Positions 24,599-35,415 of a DNA stretch of 64,000 nt are shown here, piece after piece (the first letter of the stretch is position 1; every line of letters starts with the position of its first letter). Origin of the DNA: an uncultured Acidimicrobiia bacterium (GTDB lineage: Bacteria; Actinomycetota; Acidimicrobiia; Spongiisociales; Spongiisociaceae); NCBI GenBank assembly GCA_958295745.1, contig OY282370.1:620001-684000 (forward strand), written 5' to 3'. Under the pieces are notes generated by a model. It made no database searches, was not told the origin of the DNA, and saw only the letters and a list, made by a program, of their open reading frames with translations. Made by a program: the position numbers and the translations under genes.

Positions 24599-25489
24599 TC
24601 AACCGCCGCTGAAGGAGATGGTGATGACCCCCAGCACCGTTAGGGCCACCCCCGCCACCAGCCGCCATGTCAGCTTCTCTATGCCGCGCAGAAAAACCGC
24701 CGACAGCAGCACCACCATCATCGGTTGGGCCATGATGATGGGGCCCACCACCGAGATTTCGCCCCTCTCCAGCGCCATGAACACCAGCAATACGCCGCAC
24801 CCCCCCAACACCCCGGAGAGCAGAAACCAATGCCATCCGGGCTCCAGCCTCACCTGGCTGCGCAACCGGGGAGACGACGACAGCACGACGCCGCCGATCA
24901 CCAGCACCGTACAGGCCCCGATCATGGCGCCGAAAGCCGGATGGGGAACCATCGCCATACCGGTCTTGCGCACCAGGTCGGAAACCGCGAACCCGATCCC
25001 GGCCAATACGGGGAGAAAGTAGACCCAGCGGCGCGACCGCCCGCCGCGGCGGGCCGGGGACCCGACGTCCGGCTTTTCTTCGTCGGAGGCGATAGCCCAT
25101 ATCCCGGCCACGATGGCGGCCGCCCCGGCCGCCCGCCACACTGTAACGGCCTCGGAGAAGAGGATCACCCCTCCGATCAGCGACAGCACCGGATAGGTGG
25201 CGGTCTGGATGGGGGTGGCCCGCGAAGGACCGAGAAAGTGGACGGCCGTCAAGAACGAAATCCGGCCCACCCCTTCACCGGCCACTCCGGCGGCTATGAA
25301 GATCATCACCGCCCCCATGGTCACCCCCTCGGGCACGGACGCCAACGTGAAGAGGGCAGTGACCAACGCGGCGCACGCGAAAGCCACCGTCAACGCCGTG
25401 AAGATGGTGTTCCTCTGCAACCCCCGCTTCACGGTGACGCCGAGGGCTGCGAAACAGAATGCGGCGGTCAGGGCGAACAGTATGGCCAT
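24599..25489 (-). CDS. EamA/DMT-family membrane transporter
   Basis: A 296-residue integral membrane protein with about ten hydrophobic segments in two EamA halves separated by a charged loop (residues about 133-150, DEEKPDVGSPARRGGRSRRW). The first half starts FALTAAFCFAALGVTVKRG. Drug/metabolite transporter family members export amino acids, nucleobases or other metabolites; the ligand is not readable from sequence. It lies upstream of the set 2 hydroxylase operon on the same strand but 160 bp away, so co-transcription is uncertain. A link to nucleobase transport would be speculation. Confidence 0.85.
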   Translation of the reverse strand: MAILFALTAAFCFAALGVTVKRGLQRNTIFTALTVAFACAALVTALFTLASVPEGVTMGAVMIFIAAGVAGEGVGRISFLTAVHFLGPSRATPIQTATYPVLSLIGGVILFSEAVTVWRAAGAAAIVAGIWAIASDEEKPDVGSPARRGGRSRRWVYFLPVLAGIGFAVSDLVRKTGMAMVPHPAFGAMIGACTVLVIGGVVLSSSPRLRSQVRLEPGWHWFLLSGVLGGCGVLLVFMALERGEISVVGPIIMAQPMMVVLLSAVFLRGIEKLTWRLVAGVALTVLGVITISFSGG

Positions 25490-25552
25490 AGGATGTCATC
25501 CAATCTAGACGCGGAGTGCCTGGAGTGGAACCGCCCCCGACCGCGGTCCCGG

Positions 25553-27928
25553 TCAGCGGGTGAGAACGGCCTCCTCCGCGTCCACCCCGGACAGATAGAG
25601 CCAGGTCTCGACGAGAGTGTCCGGATTGAGGGAGATGCTCTCGAGGCCGACCTCGACCAGCCATTCGGCGAAGTCGGGATAGTCGGAAGGTCCCTGGCCG
25701 CAGATGCCGATGTACTTGCCCGCCTCCCGGCACGCCGCCGCCGCGATCTTGATGAGTTCCTTGACCGCCGGGTCCCGCTCGTCGAACAGGTCGGCTACCA
25801 GGGCGGAGTCGCGGTCCAGCGCCAGGGAGAGCTGGGCCAGGTCGTTGGATCCGATCGAAAAGCCGTCGAAGTACCGCAGGAAACGGGGGGCGAGGAGGGC
25901 ATTGGAGGGAATCTCGCACATCATGATGATCCGCAGCCCGTTCTCGCCCCGGCGCAGGCCGTTGCGGTCCAGCACCTCGATCACCCCCGCGGCCTCCTCC
26001 AAAGTGCGGACGAAGGGCACCATCACCTCTATGTTGTCGAGTCCGAGCTGGTTGCGGACGGTGCGGAGGGCCTCGCATTCCAGCGCGAACTCGTCGGCGA
26101 AGCCGGGGGATCGGTAGCGGGACGCCCCGCGGAAACCGAGCATCGGGTTCTCCTCGGCGGGTTCGTACCGTTCGCCGCCGAACAGGTGGGCGTACTCGTT
26201 GGACTTGAAATCGGAGAGCCGCACGATGACCGGTTTGGGATGGAAACCGAGCGCCAGGGTGGCGATCCCCTCCACCAGTTTGGCGATGAAGAACGACCGC
26301 GGGTCCTCGTAGCCGGCGATCCGCTCTTCGATCCCCTTGCGGACCTCGTCCGGAACCTCGGGGTAGTCGAGCAAAGCCTTGGGGTGGACCCCGATGGCGT
26401 TGTTGATGATGAACTCCATCCGGGCCAGCCCCACCCCGTGGTTGGGAATCCGGCTGAAACCGAAGGCCCTAGACGGATTGCCGACGTTCATCATCACCTT
26501 GGTGGGCGGGTCGGGCATCCGGTCCAGCCGGACCACCTCTCGCTCGAAGGGGATGCTCCCGCCGTAGACCAGACCCCGGTCTCCTTCCGCGCACGAGACG
26601 GTGACCTCCGCTCCGTCCTCCAGGAGGCGGGTGGCGCCGCCGGTTCCCACCACCGCCGGGACGCCCAGCTCCCGGGCGATTATGGCCGCGTGGCAGGTGC
26701 GCCCCCCTCGGTCGGTCACGATCGCCGCCGCCCGTTGCATCACCGGCTCCCAATCGGGATCGGTCATGTCGGCTACCAGCACATCCCCCTTCTCCACCCG
26801 GTGCATGTCCCTGGGGGCGTGGACCACCCGCGCCGTTCCGGCGCCGATCCGCTGCCCCACACTGCGGCCCGTCACCAGAACCGGGCCGGACCCTCTCAGC
26901 CGGTAACGCTCCAGGGTTCCTCCGGCGCCGCGGCTCTGCACCGTCTCGGGGCGGGCCTGCAGGATGTAGAAGCGGCCCTCCGCGTCCTTGGCCCATTCGA
27001 TGTCCATGGGGCGTCCGTAGTAGTCCTCGATGGCGACGGCTTGACGGGCCAGCTCCTCCACCTCGGCGTCGACGAGGCAGAAACGCCGCCGTCGGGCCCG
27101 CGAAACTGCCTCCACGGCCATCTCGGTTCCGTCCGGGCCTCCGAACACCATCTGCCGGGCCTTCGATCCCAGGGTCCGCGAGATGACGGCCGGTCGTCCG
27201 GCGGCGAGGTTCCGCTTGGCCGCGTAGAACTCGTCGGGGTTGATGCCCCCCTGCACCAGCAGCTCCCCCAGCCCGTAGACGGCGGTGATGAACACCACCC
27301 CGTCGAACCCGCTCTCGGTGTCGATCGTGAAAGCCACCCCCGAAGCCGCCGCGGACACCATTCTCTGCACCCCCACCGAGATGACCGCTTCCTCTCGGTC
27401 GTAACCCAGCCGCGCCCGGTAGGCGACCGCCCGGTCGCTGTAGAGGGAGGCGAACACGTCCCGCACCGCCCGCACCACCCGGTCCACGCCTTGCACGCCC
27501 AGGTAGGTGTCCTGCATCCCGGCGAACGAAGCATCGGGAAGGTCTTCGGCGGTGGCCGAGGACCTGACGGCCACCATCGGGGCGCCGCCGTCCGACCCCA
27601 GAATCTGGTAGGCGGCCCCCACCTCCTCCACCAACGCATCGGGAAGGAAGGCCCCGGCGATCCACCCTCTGATCTCCTCGCCCGCCGCTCTCAGCGCCGC
27701 CGGGTCGTCCGCGTCCAGACCGTCTAGGCGGGCGGCGGCCCGCTCCCCCAGACCGGACTCGGCCATGAACAACCGATAGGCATCCACGGTGGTGGCGAAA
27801 CCGTCGGGCACCACCACCCCCAGACCACCCAGGTTGGAGAACATCTCCCCCAGCGAGGCGTTCTTGCCCCCCACGACCGGGGCGTCTGCCAGGGAAACCT
27901 CACCGAACCACCGTATCAACCCGGTCAC
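25553..27928 (-). CDS. ppsA: Phosphoenolpyruvate synthase
   Basis: A 791-residue enzyme that makes PEP from pyruvate and ATP via a phosphohistidine, a gluconeogenic entry step. The N-terminal ATP-grasp domain has [10 protein letters not shown] and [20 protein letters not shown]. The central swivelling domain has the phosphorylated His in [15 protein letters not shown]. The C-terminal PEP-binding barrel ends with CGQGPSDYP and the catalytic Cys. Length is normal for PpsA. It stands 58 bp downstream of the UPF0182 gene on the same strand. Confidence 0.95.
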   Translation of the reverse strand: MTGLIRWFGEVSLADAPVVGGKNASLGEMFSNLGGLGVVVPDGFATTVDAYRLFMAESGLGERAAARLDGLDADDPAALRAAGEEIRGWIAGAFLPDALVEEVGAAYQILGSDGGAPMVAVRSSATAEDLPDASFAGMQDTYLGVQGVDRVVRAVRDVFASLYSDRAVAYRARLGYDREEAVISVGVQRMVSAAASGVAFTIDTESGFDGVVFITAVYGLGELLVQGGINPDEFYAAKRNLAAGRPAVISRTLGSKARQMVFGGPDGTEMAVEAVSRARRRRFCLVDAEVEELARQAVAIEDYYGRPMDIEWAKDAEGRFYILQARPETVQSRGAGGTLERYRLRGSGPVLVTGRSVGQRIGAGTARVVHAPRDMHRVEKGDVLVADMTDPDWEPVMQRAAAIVTDRGGRTCHAAIIARELGVPAVVGTGGATRLLEDGAEVTVSCAEGDRGLVYGGSIPFEREVVRLDRMPDPPTKVMMNVGNPSRAFGFSRIPNHGVGLARMEFIINNAIGVHPKALLDYPEVPDEVRKGIEERIAGYEDPRSFFIAKLVEGIATLALGFHPKPVIVRLSDFKSNEYAHLFGGERYEPAEENPMLGFRGASRYRSPGFADEFALECEALRTVRNQLGLDNIEVMVPFVRTLEEAAGVIEVLDRNGLRRGENGLRIIMMCEIPSNALLAPRFLRYFDGFSIGSNDLAQLSLALDRDSALVADLFDERDPAVKELIKIAAAACREAGKYIGICGQGPSDYPDFAEWLVEVGLESISLNPDTLVETWLYLSGVDAEEAVLTR

Positions 27929-27986
27929 CGCACCTCCAAGGGGTCCCGCATGGGGTTCCGCCGTATCGTGAACATCCGGGGAGGGA

Positions 27987-30905
27987 TCAGGATTCCCGTT
28001 GCTCCACCAATCGGCCCAGCCTGTCGACCAGGCGGCCTGCCTCCTCCACTTTGGCCTGGTAACCGCCCAGGTCGCCCGACCGAAGGGCGGCGTCGGCCTC
28101 CCCCAGCAACCGGTCGACCTCGGCCACCATCGAAGTCAGATCGTCGTCCGAGGCGGGAGGTCGGTCCGGAGCGTCCGGCGCATCGGTCGGGTCCGAGTCG
28201 TCCGGCGTTCCGTCGCCGGGGAGGTCGGTTTCTTCGGCGTCGGGCGACTCCCCGAATATCTCGACCAGAGCGGCGTCTAGGGTCTCCCGCATTATGGGCG
28301 GGGCTTCCTCTCCGTACACCACCACCACCCGTTTGAACTCGGGCAGCAACACCCCCTCACCCCGCAGGTAGATGGGCTGTACGAACAGCAAGGACTCCTC
28401 CACGGGCACCACCAACATGTTGCCGCGGATTATCTCCGAACCCTGCTGACCGAGCAGGGTGAACTGCTGGGAGATGACGGGGTCCTGGTCGATCCGGGCG
28501 CTTATCTGCTGAAGTCCGTTGATCAGCTCGCCCCTCGGCAGCCGGTAGTCCACGATCTTGCCGTACTCCCCCGGATCGCTCTTGGCCACCATGAAGGCCG
28601 TCATGTTCTCACGGCTGGCCGGGTTGAAACTCTGGAGGATCAGGTAGGAGAGGTCGGCCTCCCCGGGAAGCTTCATCAGCAGGTAGTAGGGCAGGCTGAG
28701 GCGGGCGTCTTTCCGCACCTGGCCGAACTGGTCGTACCTGTCGCCGCGCACCAGCTCGCGGTCGGAGGAGGCAGGCTCCCGGGGTATCTCCCATTTGTCC
28801 TCGTCCTGGAAGAAGTCCTGCGGATCCAGCTGGTGGTAGGTGGCGTAGATCTCGGACTGGACCCTGAACATGTCCTCGGGGTACCGGATGTGGTTGCGGA
28901 CCTCGTCGCTCATCTCGGCCCCGTCGGTGAACACCCCGGGGAACACCTTGCGGTAGGCCCGGGTGAGCGGATCCGCGCCTTCGAGCACGTAGAGGGTCAT
29001 GGTGCCGTCCTCGGCGTCGACCACCGCCTTCACCGAGTTGCGGATGTAGTTGAAATCGGCCGGCAGGCGGGAGGCCAGGCTGAGCCGGCCGTCAATCACG
29101 GGCAGGGAATAGGGATAGCGGTGGCTGGTGGAATATAGATCCACGATCCATACGGTGCGCCCCCCGATCAAGGCCAGATATGGATCGTTGTCGGCGTGCA
29201 GGAAAGGGGCCACCTGGCGAAGCCGGTCGACCACGTTGCGGACCATCAGGACCTTGGACTCGGAGGTGATCTCCGGAGAGATCAATATGTTCAGGTCGCC
29301 GAACCGAAGCGCCATCGCCGCCCGGACGGCCCAGCTGGAGAGGCGCACCCCGCCTTGTCCGGCGTAGGTGTTGCGCACAACCGTGTCGTCGACGCCCGAT
29401 GGAAAGTCCACCTCGAGCTGGCGGGTTCCGACTATCACATAGTTGCCCGTGCGGGCGGACTCGCCGAAGTATATGCGGGGCTGGTCGGTCTGCAGCTCGG
29501 GGGTGATGGAGCGGGGGGGTACGTCCCGCACCAGGAAATCGGGCTCGCCGGTGGTGGGGTTGACGTCGTTGGCCCTGGAGATGACCTCACCGAACCCGTG
29601 GGTGTAGACGAGCTTCTCGTTGACCCATCCCTCGGCCGGCAGATCGTCGGAGTCCAGCTCCCGGGCGGCGACCATCACCTGGGTGAGCTGCCCATCGATC
29701 ACATAACGGTCCGTGTCGACGTTGGATATCTGGTAGTAGGGTCGGATCGCCTGGAGCTGGGAGTAGGCGGGCGCCAGGACCCCCGGATCCCATAGCCGGA
29801 CGTTGCTGATGGTGGCCTGGTTGCCGGCGATATCCTCGGCCGTCAGGTTGCGGGAGGCCGCGAAGTCGCGCGTCTCGACCCGGCCGCCGCCCATACCGTA
29901 GGCGTTCAGGGTGTAATCGATGTGGTGTTCGATGTACGGACGTTCCAGGTTGAACTGGTTGGGTTGGACCCGGAAGCGTTCGATGGCGGCCGGGATGATG
30001 CCGCCCACCACCACGGAGACCACCAGCCACAACCCGGCCGCCACCGCGGGGAGGGTCCAGCCCTTCCGCCAGATGTTCCACAGCAGCAACGCCGCGCCGA
30101 ACAGGGAGATGGCCATGAGCAGGGTGAGGGCCGGTCGGTGCGCGGTCACATCCGTGTATGAGGCGCCGTACACCGCCCCTCTGGTCGAGTACAACAGCTC
30201 GTAGCTGTCTATGCGGTAGAAGACGGCTTTGAGGATCGCCAGCAAGGCCAGCAGCACGGACAGATGGGACTTGACCCCCGATCCGACCTCCGGTATACCC
30301 CTCGGCCGCCAGCGTATCCCTCCGTACAGATAGTGAAGGGCCGCCGAAACCAGGATCGACAGGATCACGAGCTGCAGAAGCCATCCGAACAGCAGACGGT
30401 AGACAGGCAGCCGGAACACATAGAAGGACAGTTCCACCCCGAAGATCGGATCCGAACGACCGAATTGCACCTCGTTCAACCACAGCAACACGTCGCGCCA
30501 CCAGCCCGAGACGCCCGCCCCGATCAGGAGGCCCAACACCGCGGAAACCCCGAGATGGAAGGAGCGCTGCCGCGTCGCCACCCAGGTGCGGAAACCGGCG
30601 ACGACCTCCTCGCCCGGGCCGGGCATGAAGAACCGGTTGCCCGAAGTGCGGCGGACCACTATCAGGTTGCCCCACATCGCGGCGGCGGCCACACAGAAAC
30701 CCCCTATACCCAGCAGCACCTGTGACAGCAGCATCGTTCTCCAGACGGGGACGGCGTCCACCGAGGAAAACCACAGGTAGTCGGTCCAGGCCGAGGCCAG
30801 ACTCCTCAAGATGACCAGCCCGGCCACGACCAGGGCGGCGGCCAAGACGAGCAGGCGGCGCGGACGGCGCCTGCCTCCGACCGATCCTTGTTCCCTCCTG
30901 ATCAT
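27987..30905 (-). CDS. UPF0182 family membrane protein
   Basis: A 972-residue protein typical of actinobacteria. Residues 20-320 contain about seven transmembrane helices, the first being [17 protein letters not shown] large extracytoplasmic domain follows, with the family signatures [17 protein letters not shown] and [18 protein letters not shown]. The last 90 residues are acidic and then helical ([21 protein letters not shown]), as in other members. Function is not established for this family. It probably shares a transcript with ppsA. Confidence 0.92.
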   Translation of the reverse strand: MIRREQGSVGGRRRPRRLLVLAAALVVAGLVILRSLASAWTDYLWFSSVDAVPVWRTMLLSQVLLGIGGFCVAAAAMWGNLIVVRRTSGNRFFMPGPGEEVVAGFRTWVATRQRSFHLGVSAVLGLLIGAGVSGWWRDVLLWLNEVQFGRSDPIFGVELSFYVFRLPVYRLLFGWLLQLVILSILVSAALHYLYGGIRWRPRGIPEVGSGVKSHLSVLLALLAILKAVFYRIDSYELLYSTRGAVYGASYTDVTAHRPALTLLMAISLFGAALLLWNIWRKGWTLPAVAAGLWLVVSVVVGGIIPAAIERFRVQPNQFNLERPYIEHHIDYTLNAYGMGGGRVETRDFAASRNLTAEDIAGNQATISNVRLWDPGVLAPAYSQLQAIRPYYQISNVDTDRYVIDGQLTQVMVAARELDSDDLPAEGWVNEKLVYTHGFGEVISRANDVNPTTGEPDFLVRDVPPRSITPELQTDQPRIYFGESARTGNYVIVGTRQLEVDFPSGVDDTVVRNTYAGQGGVRLSSWAVRAAMALRFGDLNILISPEITSESKVLMVRNVVDRLRQVAPFLHADNDPYLALIGGRTVWIVDLYSTSHRYPYSLPVIDGRLSLASRLPADFNYIRNSVKAVVDAEDGTMTLYVLEGADPLTRAYRKVFPGVFTDGAEMSDEVRNHIRYPEDMFRVQSEIYATYHQLDPQDFFQDEDKWEIPREPASSDRELVRGDRYDQFGQVRKDARLSLPYYLLMKLPGEADLSYLILQSFNPASRENMTAFMVAKSDPGEYGKIVDYRLPRGELINGLQQISARIDQDPVISQQFTLLGQQGSEIIRGNMLVVPVEESLLFVQPIYLRGEGVLLPEFKRVVVVYGEEAPPIMRETLDAALVEIFGESPDAEETDLPGDGTPDDSDPTDAPDAPDRPPASDDDLTSMVAEVDRLLGEADAALRSGDLGGYQAKVEEAGRLVDRLGRLVEQRES

Positions 30906-31017
30906 GTGTACCTCATCGTGCGTTCGTCCGACATTCTACGTTCCGGTCCGAACGGAAGGCATCCCGGATATCTTCGGATATCTCGGAGCCCGGCTCGGTG
31001 TCTCGGCGCCCGGCGGG

Positions 31018-32991
31018 TCAGGCCGGGATAACCATACAGCGGCATTCGGAATGGATCGGAACCGTGGGCACCTGGTCCCGCGGCAACACCGCTCCGGCGA
31101 GGGGTCCGCACTCGCCGCACCCTTCGTTCACCTCGATGCGGTACTCCCCCACCCCGGCCTCTCCAAGGCTTCTCATCAACCCGTGGTGATAGGCGCGTCC
31201 GGCCAGAAAGCGCAGCCGCCTCTCGGCCTCCCCGGTGCGCCATGCCCTGTACACGCGGGTTGCCGCTCCGGCCAGTTCCCGCCCGGCCAGACCCGCGCCC
31301 CGAGCATCGAGCACCGCCTGCGACACGTCGTCGAACAGGGCGGTGAGGAACGACTCGCCTCCCTCGGCCGGCGCTTCTCCCCGCATGACGGCCACCCGGG
31401 CGCCCGTCATCTCCGCGGCGGCGGTGAGCCCCTGATCCGCAGCCTCCCGTTCCATGACCGAAATCAGATGAACGAGAGAGGACGACAGGCCGGAACGCGG
31501 CTGCCGACCTTCGGTATCCGCCTCGAGCCCCTCGATCTGCTCTCTCTGGATGTCGATGAGCTGACGCTTGACGGCTCTCAACGTCCGGTTGATGACGGGA
31601 AGGAGCAAACGGTCGTAGCGCTCGGCGGCCGACAGGACGGGATTCGACGCATTCGGCGGGTCGGCCCCGGCGGTTACGGCGTTTTTCATACGGAGCTTCA
31701 GGAACAGATCGCCCAGCTCGTCGGCCTCCCGCCCTTTTCCTATCGACGACGCGGCGGATGCGGCCTCTTCGGGTTCGGGTTCGGGCCGAGAAAAAGACGC
31801 CGGGGGGAGGCGAGATGGGACGGTCGGTTCCGGATACCCTGCGTTCCTCGTAGGCGGCGCCGTGTAGACGACCTTAGGCGCCGGCGGCGGTTCGTATTGC
31901 TTCTGTTCGAGGCGTCTTTCTTGGTGGTGCGTCAGTTCGGGGGGTTTGGTATCCGGTTCTCGACCGCTCTCGGACATCGTCGCGACCCGGGCGCCCGCCT
32001 CACCCAGCCGCGCCACTTCGTCGGCCAGCTCCAGCGCATCCACCTCCACACTGGCCTGTACGGCGGGGGTCTGGACCAGCCGGACGCTGTCGGTGCCGTC
32101 GGCCCATCCGACGTTCTGAGACCTAACCCCGACGGGCCGGTCTTGGGGAGAGATCTGCGCAACCTGAAACGCCCCCCCGCGGGCGGCGGAATCGGTTTCC
32201 TCCGACCCGGGGGATACGGGCGGGCCTTCCGCAGGATGTATCACCTTTACCGTGGTGGAGGACAGATCCGTCTGGGCGGGAGGGGTTGGAGGGCCTTGCA
32301 GTCGGAACTCGAGCGACTCGACCTCTTCGAACAGATCCTCGTACCGCCGTTCCAGCACCGAGGCCCGTTCGTTGGCCGACTCCGCCCGGTCCTCGGCCGC
32401 CCTGAGTATCTCCTGCCCTTTGGCGCGGGCTTGCTCGATCATCCGATCGGACTCCGAGGCGGCGGTCTGCAGGGCGTTTTCGCTGTCCCGACGCGCGGCC
32501 GCCAGCTTGCGGTGGGCGTTGCGTTCGGCGTTGCTGATGATTTCGAGGGCCTTGCGTTCGGACGCGGCGCGTTGCTTCGCGTGCTCAGCCTTTACGGACT
32601 CCAAGAGCTCGGTCGAGGTTTCCCAGGCAGCTTTACGGAGGGCATATGCCTCGGACTCGGCCGACACCAACAGCTTGCGCGCCTGTACGACCGCCGCCGC
32701 CAGGCTGTCCGCCCCCTCGTGCTCGGACCGCTCGCGTATTTTCTGGGCGGCGGCCCTGGCCGCTTCCAGAACATCGGATATATCGCTCACCGCCGAGTCT
32801 ATGGCCACCGCCAAGTCGTTGTCGTCGGGGGCGCCGTTCCCCGTGGGCAGGCGGCCGCCCCGCACACGCAATTGTTCCAGCTGGGCGTTCATGTCGGCGA
32901 TGAACGCACGAACCTCCAAGGGGTCGTACCCTAAAAAAGACCGGCTGAAAGACAGCTCGTCGGACCGATCCGGCAACATCTGCTCGCTCAT
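31018..32991 (-). CDS. DivIVA-like coiled-coil protein with Mu-F/SPP1-gp7-like C-terminal motif
   Basis: A 657-residue protein. The N-terminus (SFSRSFLGYDPLEVRAFIADM) matches the membrane-binding start of DivIVA/Wag31, and residues about 60-230 form a long Ala/Glu/Arg coiled coil. A Pro-rich disordered stretch follows (about 235-420). A helical C-terminal domain ends in CGECGPLAGAVLP...HSECRCMVIP. That C-x2-C...H-x3-CxC pattern is the hallmark of phage head-morphogenesis proteins (Mu F / SPP1 gp7). Such a fusion is unexpected; the domain could be a captured phage fold in a polar-growth scaffold or an effector. Two DnaA boxes lie just upstream of the start. Confidence 0.7.
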   Translation of the reverse strand: MSEQMLPDRSDELSFSRSFLGYDPLEVRAFIADMNAQLEQLRVRGGRLPTGNGAPDDNDLAVAIDSAVSDISDVLEAARAAAQKIRERSEHEGADSLAAAVVQARKLLVSAESEAYALRKAAWETSTELLESVKAEHAKQRAASERKALEIISNAERNAHRKLAAARRDSENALQTAASESDRMIEQARAKGQEILRAAEDRAESANERASVLERRYEDLFEEVESLEFRLQGPPTPPAQTDLSSTTVKVIHPAEGPPVSPGSEETDSAARGGAFQVAQISPQDRPVGVRSQNVGWADGTDSVRLVQTPAVQASVEVDALELADEVARLGEAGARVATMSESGREPDTKPPELTHHQERRLEQKQYEPPPAPKVVYTAPPTRNAGYPEPTVPSRLPPASFSRPEPEPEEAASAASSIGKGREADELGDLFLKLRMKNAVTAGADPPNASNPVLSAAERYDRLLLPVINRTLRAVKRQLIDIQREQIEGLEADTEGRQPRSGLSSSLVHLISVMEREAADQGLTAAAEMTGARVAVMRGEAPAEGGESFLTALFDDVSQAVLDARGAGLAGRELAGAATRVYRAWRTGEAERRLRFLAGRAYHHGLMRSLGEAGVGEYRIEVNEGCGECGPLAGAVLPRDQVPTVPIHSECRCMVIPA

Positions 32992-32992
32992 G

Positions 32993-33043
32993 TGTGGATA
33001 ACTCTACCCTATCGAGGCCTATTTTGGGCAAACCTGTGGATAA
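32993..33043. promoter_or_regulatory. Pair of DnaA boxes
   Basis: TGTGGATAA, the complement of the consensus TTATCCACA, occurs at 32993-33001 and 33035-33043, 42 bp (four turns) apart in the same orientation. The first abuts the ATG of the DivIVA-like gene, so DnaA binding could couple its expression to replication. There are too few boxes and no dnaA/dnaN, so this is not proposed as oriC. Confidence 0.6.
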
Positions 33044-33494
33044 ACTCCAAGGCGGGGCTGTCGGCCTCCCGGACCGGCCGGGTGCAGACTTGGACGAACC
33101 GGCGGGAACTCGATGCGGAACGGATTAGGCCGAGGTTCCGCTCCCCCCGTTTTTCGCGTTCTTCGCCGCCCTCCGCCCGGCTTCGCCGGGTTCCCTCCCC
33201 CGCCTCCACCGCCAGGTTCGCTCGGTGGTACGGGGGGCGCGTTGGCCCGGCCCCGTACCCGGCTTGGTTTTTCGGCCGTTTGGGCTATGTTCCGGCCCTT
33301 CCCTTTTCGGCGCCTCCCTTTGACGGGCGGCGGGCCTGGGACAGGGCTTTCGGTTCGATCACCGCTGCCCGGAACATCGGTGATGTTTGTCGATGTTCTT
33401 TATATCACAAAAGTATGACAAGGCCAACCCCCTTGTTGCTTGTTCGAGGTGTGGAATCGGAGTCGGCCGGTCCGGCCAACGAAGGGGCGGCGGA
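33044..33494. other. Non-coding stretch with strong hairpins
   Basis: No convincing gene lies between the DivIVA-like start and the protease stop; short open frames here are Pro-rich and lack conserved character. Two stable hairpins are visible: CCCGGC/GCCGGG at 33176-33190, and GGTACGGGG/CCCCGTACC with a 15-nt loop at 33227-33259. The right end (33360-33420) is AT-richer with a TATATCACAAAAG segment. The stretch could hold a small RNA, but I recognise no known RNA family. Confidence 0.45.
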
Positions 33495-34631
33495 CTATCG
33501 GGCGGATATGCCTTCCAGTATCCCGACCGCCTCGCTGAGGGAGGAGACGGCGTGGACCTCGACTCCTTCCCGGCGGACGGTTACCGCGTCCTCGTAGTTG
33601 AGTACGGGCACCAGCACGTGCCGGGCGCCGGCGTTCTGCGCCGCCACCACCTTCTGGCGGACCCCGCCGATCGGTCCTACCCGGCCGTCCGCCGAGATGG
33701 TTCCGGTGCCGGCCACCACGTTGCCGCCCACCAGATCCCCTTCGGTGAACAGATCCACCAGGGTGAGCGCGTACATGATCCCCGCCGAAGGTCCTCCCAT
33801 GCCGCCGGTCTCGATCTCGATATCGAAGGGCAGCACCAGCGAAGGTTTGTAGGTATCGGGGACGAACCCCACCATCGGGCGCCCCCGATCCTCCGTGTGT
33901 TCGGTCAAGGTCACCTCGACCTCCACCTCCCGGCCGCCGCGATCTACGATCAGCAGGACGGTCTCGCCGATCTCGTTGGCGCGGATGGCCTCGATTCCGT
34001 CCTCTATCGCCGACACCCCGGTGTCCCCCACCCCCACGATCACGTCCCCGGCCTCCAGCAGACCGTCGGCGGGCGATCCTTCCACCACCGAAACCACCAG
34101 CACGCCCTCGCCGGTGACCCCGTACTCCCAGCCGAGGAAGCCGAAGGCGGCGGCGATGGCCGTGTCCTTGGAGCCGTCCATCATCCGCAGGTTGATTCTC
34201 CGGTGCTGCTCCGGGGTAACGCCCTTCGGTCGGACGGTCCGGCGCTCCACCAGATCCACCTCCGAGTCCAGCCAGCCCTGCGCCATCTCGAAGGCGTTCA
34301 CCTCCTTGAGCGATACGGTGAGCATGTAGAGGTCGCCGTTGAGCTCGTAAACGGAGGGGCCGCCCTCCACCGTCACCATGTCAGACACATCCTCGACCGC
34401 ACCCGGCCACATGGCGTAGTAAGGGAGGGGGACGAACCAGAAGAACACCGCCAAGCCGGCCAGCAGGAACAATCCCGCCGCCGCGGCCAGCGGCCAGCGC
34501 GGCGCCTTGGGCCTCTCGGAGCGAGACTCCCCCTCCGGTCCGGCTTCGAGACCCGGATGATCCCCTGCATCCGGGTCCTCGATGGGGGAGGACGGTTCGG
34601 GAAGCTCGGCGGGGGTTTCTTCTACAGGCAT
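33495..34631 (-). CDS. PDZ-domain Lon-like protease (YlbL type)
   Basis: A 378-residue membrane-anchored serine protease. Residues 1-45 are cytoplasmic and acidic/Pro-rich, followed by one transmembrane helix (WPLAAAAGLFLLAGLAVFF). A PDZ domain spans about 170-245 (VSVVEGSPADGLLEAGDVI). The C-terminal Lon-type (S16) domain has the catalytic Ser in GGPSAG and Lys in GGVRQK. No ATPase domain, as expected for YlbL proteins. It probably cleaves membrane or extracytoplasmic substrates. It is transcribed away from bioY, with a shared upstream gap of about 140 bp. Confidence 0.88.
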   Translation of the reverse strand: MPVEETPAELPEPSSPIEDPDAGDHPGLEAGPEGESRSERPKAPRWPLAAAAGLFLLAGLAVFFWFVPLPYYAMWPGAVEDVSDMVTVEGGPSVYELNGDLYMLTVSLKEVNAFEMAQGWLDSEVDLVERRTVRPKGVTPEQHRRINLRMMDGSKDTAIAAAFGFLGWEYGVTGEGVLVVSVVEGSPADGLLEAGDVIVGVGDTGVSAIEDGIEAIRANEIGETVLLIVDRGGREVEVEVTLTEHTEDRGRPMVGFVPDTYKPSLVLPFDIEIETGGMGGPSAGIMYALTLVDLFTEGDLVGGNVVAGTGTISADGRVGPIGGVRQKVVAAQNAGARHVLVPVLNYEDAVTVRREGVEVHAVSSLSEAVGILEGISAR

Positions 34632-34770
34632 CCGGCTGCCGGTCGGTATATCATCTGGTCATCCGAGGCTAGCCGTCGGCCGACCCTATCGGGGCGGCGG
34701 GGCGGGCATGCGGGCCGGTAACCAGACCCGCCCGGGCTAGTCAAAAAGATGAAGCCGCGAGGAGGACAGA

Positions 34771-35358
34771 TTGACCTACGCACCCCCGGTATTGTCCAAC
34801 CGAATACTGGCGGGGAGGCGGACGGACGCCCGGGTCGCCGGCCTCACCCTCGTGGTGGGCTTCGCCCTGCTGACCGCCCTATGCGCCCAGATCAGAATCC
34901 CCCTGGGTTTTACTCCCGTCCCCATCACCGGGCAGACCTTCGCGGTGCTGCTGTCGGGGGCCGTGCTGGGTTCCAGGGCGGGGGCGGTCAGCCAGCTCCT
35001 CTACGTGCTCCTCGGAGCGGCGGGACTGCCCTTCTACGCAGGAGGAAGCGGAGGCTGGGAACATGCCACCGGCGCCACCGCGGGATATCTGGTCGGGTTC
35101 ATCGCCGCCGCCTTCGCGGTCGGATACCTGGCCGAGAACCGCCAGGACCGCCGGTTCTCCACCTCGGTGGGCGCCTTCCTCACCGGCAACCTGGTCATCT
35201 ACCTGTTCGGCGTACCGTGGCTCATGTACACCTTGTCGTTGGACCTCCCCGCGGGGGTCTTGAGCGGCCTGGCCCCCTTCGTAATCGGCGACACGATAAA
35301 GATCATGCTGGCCGCCGGGGTCATGCCGGCCGCCTGGAAACTGGTCGGCGGCCGCTGA
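34771..35358 (+). CDS. bioY: Biotin transporter substrate-binding subunit BioY
   Basis: A 195-residue membrane protein with about six hydrophobic segments. It has the BioY signatures TPVPITGQTFAVLLSGAVLG and AGLPFYAGGSGG, which line the biotin site of this ECF S-component. The TTG at 34771 has AGGAGG about 6 bp upstream; the nearby ATG 34749 is out of frame. No ECF ATPase or T-component is adjacent, so it uses shared components encoded elsewhere or works alone. Confidence 0.93.
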   Translation: MTYAPPVLSNRILAGRRTDARVAGLTLVVGFALLTALCAQIRIPLGFTPVPITGQTFAVLLSGAVLGSRAGAVSQLLYVLLGAAGLPFYAGGSGGWEHATGATAGYLVGFIAAAFAVGYLAENRQDRRFSTSVGAFLTGNLVIYLFGVPWLMYTLSLDLPAGVLSGLAPFVIGDTIKIMLAAGVMPAAWKLVGGR

Positions 35359-35415
35359 TCCAACCGGCGCGGGCCGTCGGACCGCGCCGGCCGCGCCGGG
35401 TTGCCTGCCGGCGCA

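Noticed and set aside
31018-32991. Prophage morphogenesis gene
   Set aside because: Neighbours are host genes and no portal, capsid, terminase or integrase is present, so a prophage is not supported even though the C-terminus has a phage-like motif.
33113-33418. 101-codon plus-strand ORF
   Set aside because: Poly-Pro, low-complexity product without a ribosome-binding site; the DNA is better explained by hairpin-rich non-coding sequence.
32993-33494. Chromosomal replication origin
   Set aside because: Only two DnaA boxes, no AT-rich unwinding region and no dnaA, dnaN, gyrB or rpmH nearby.
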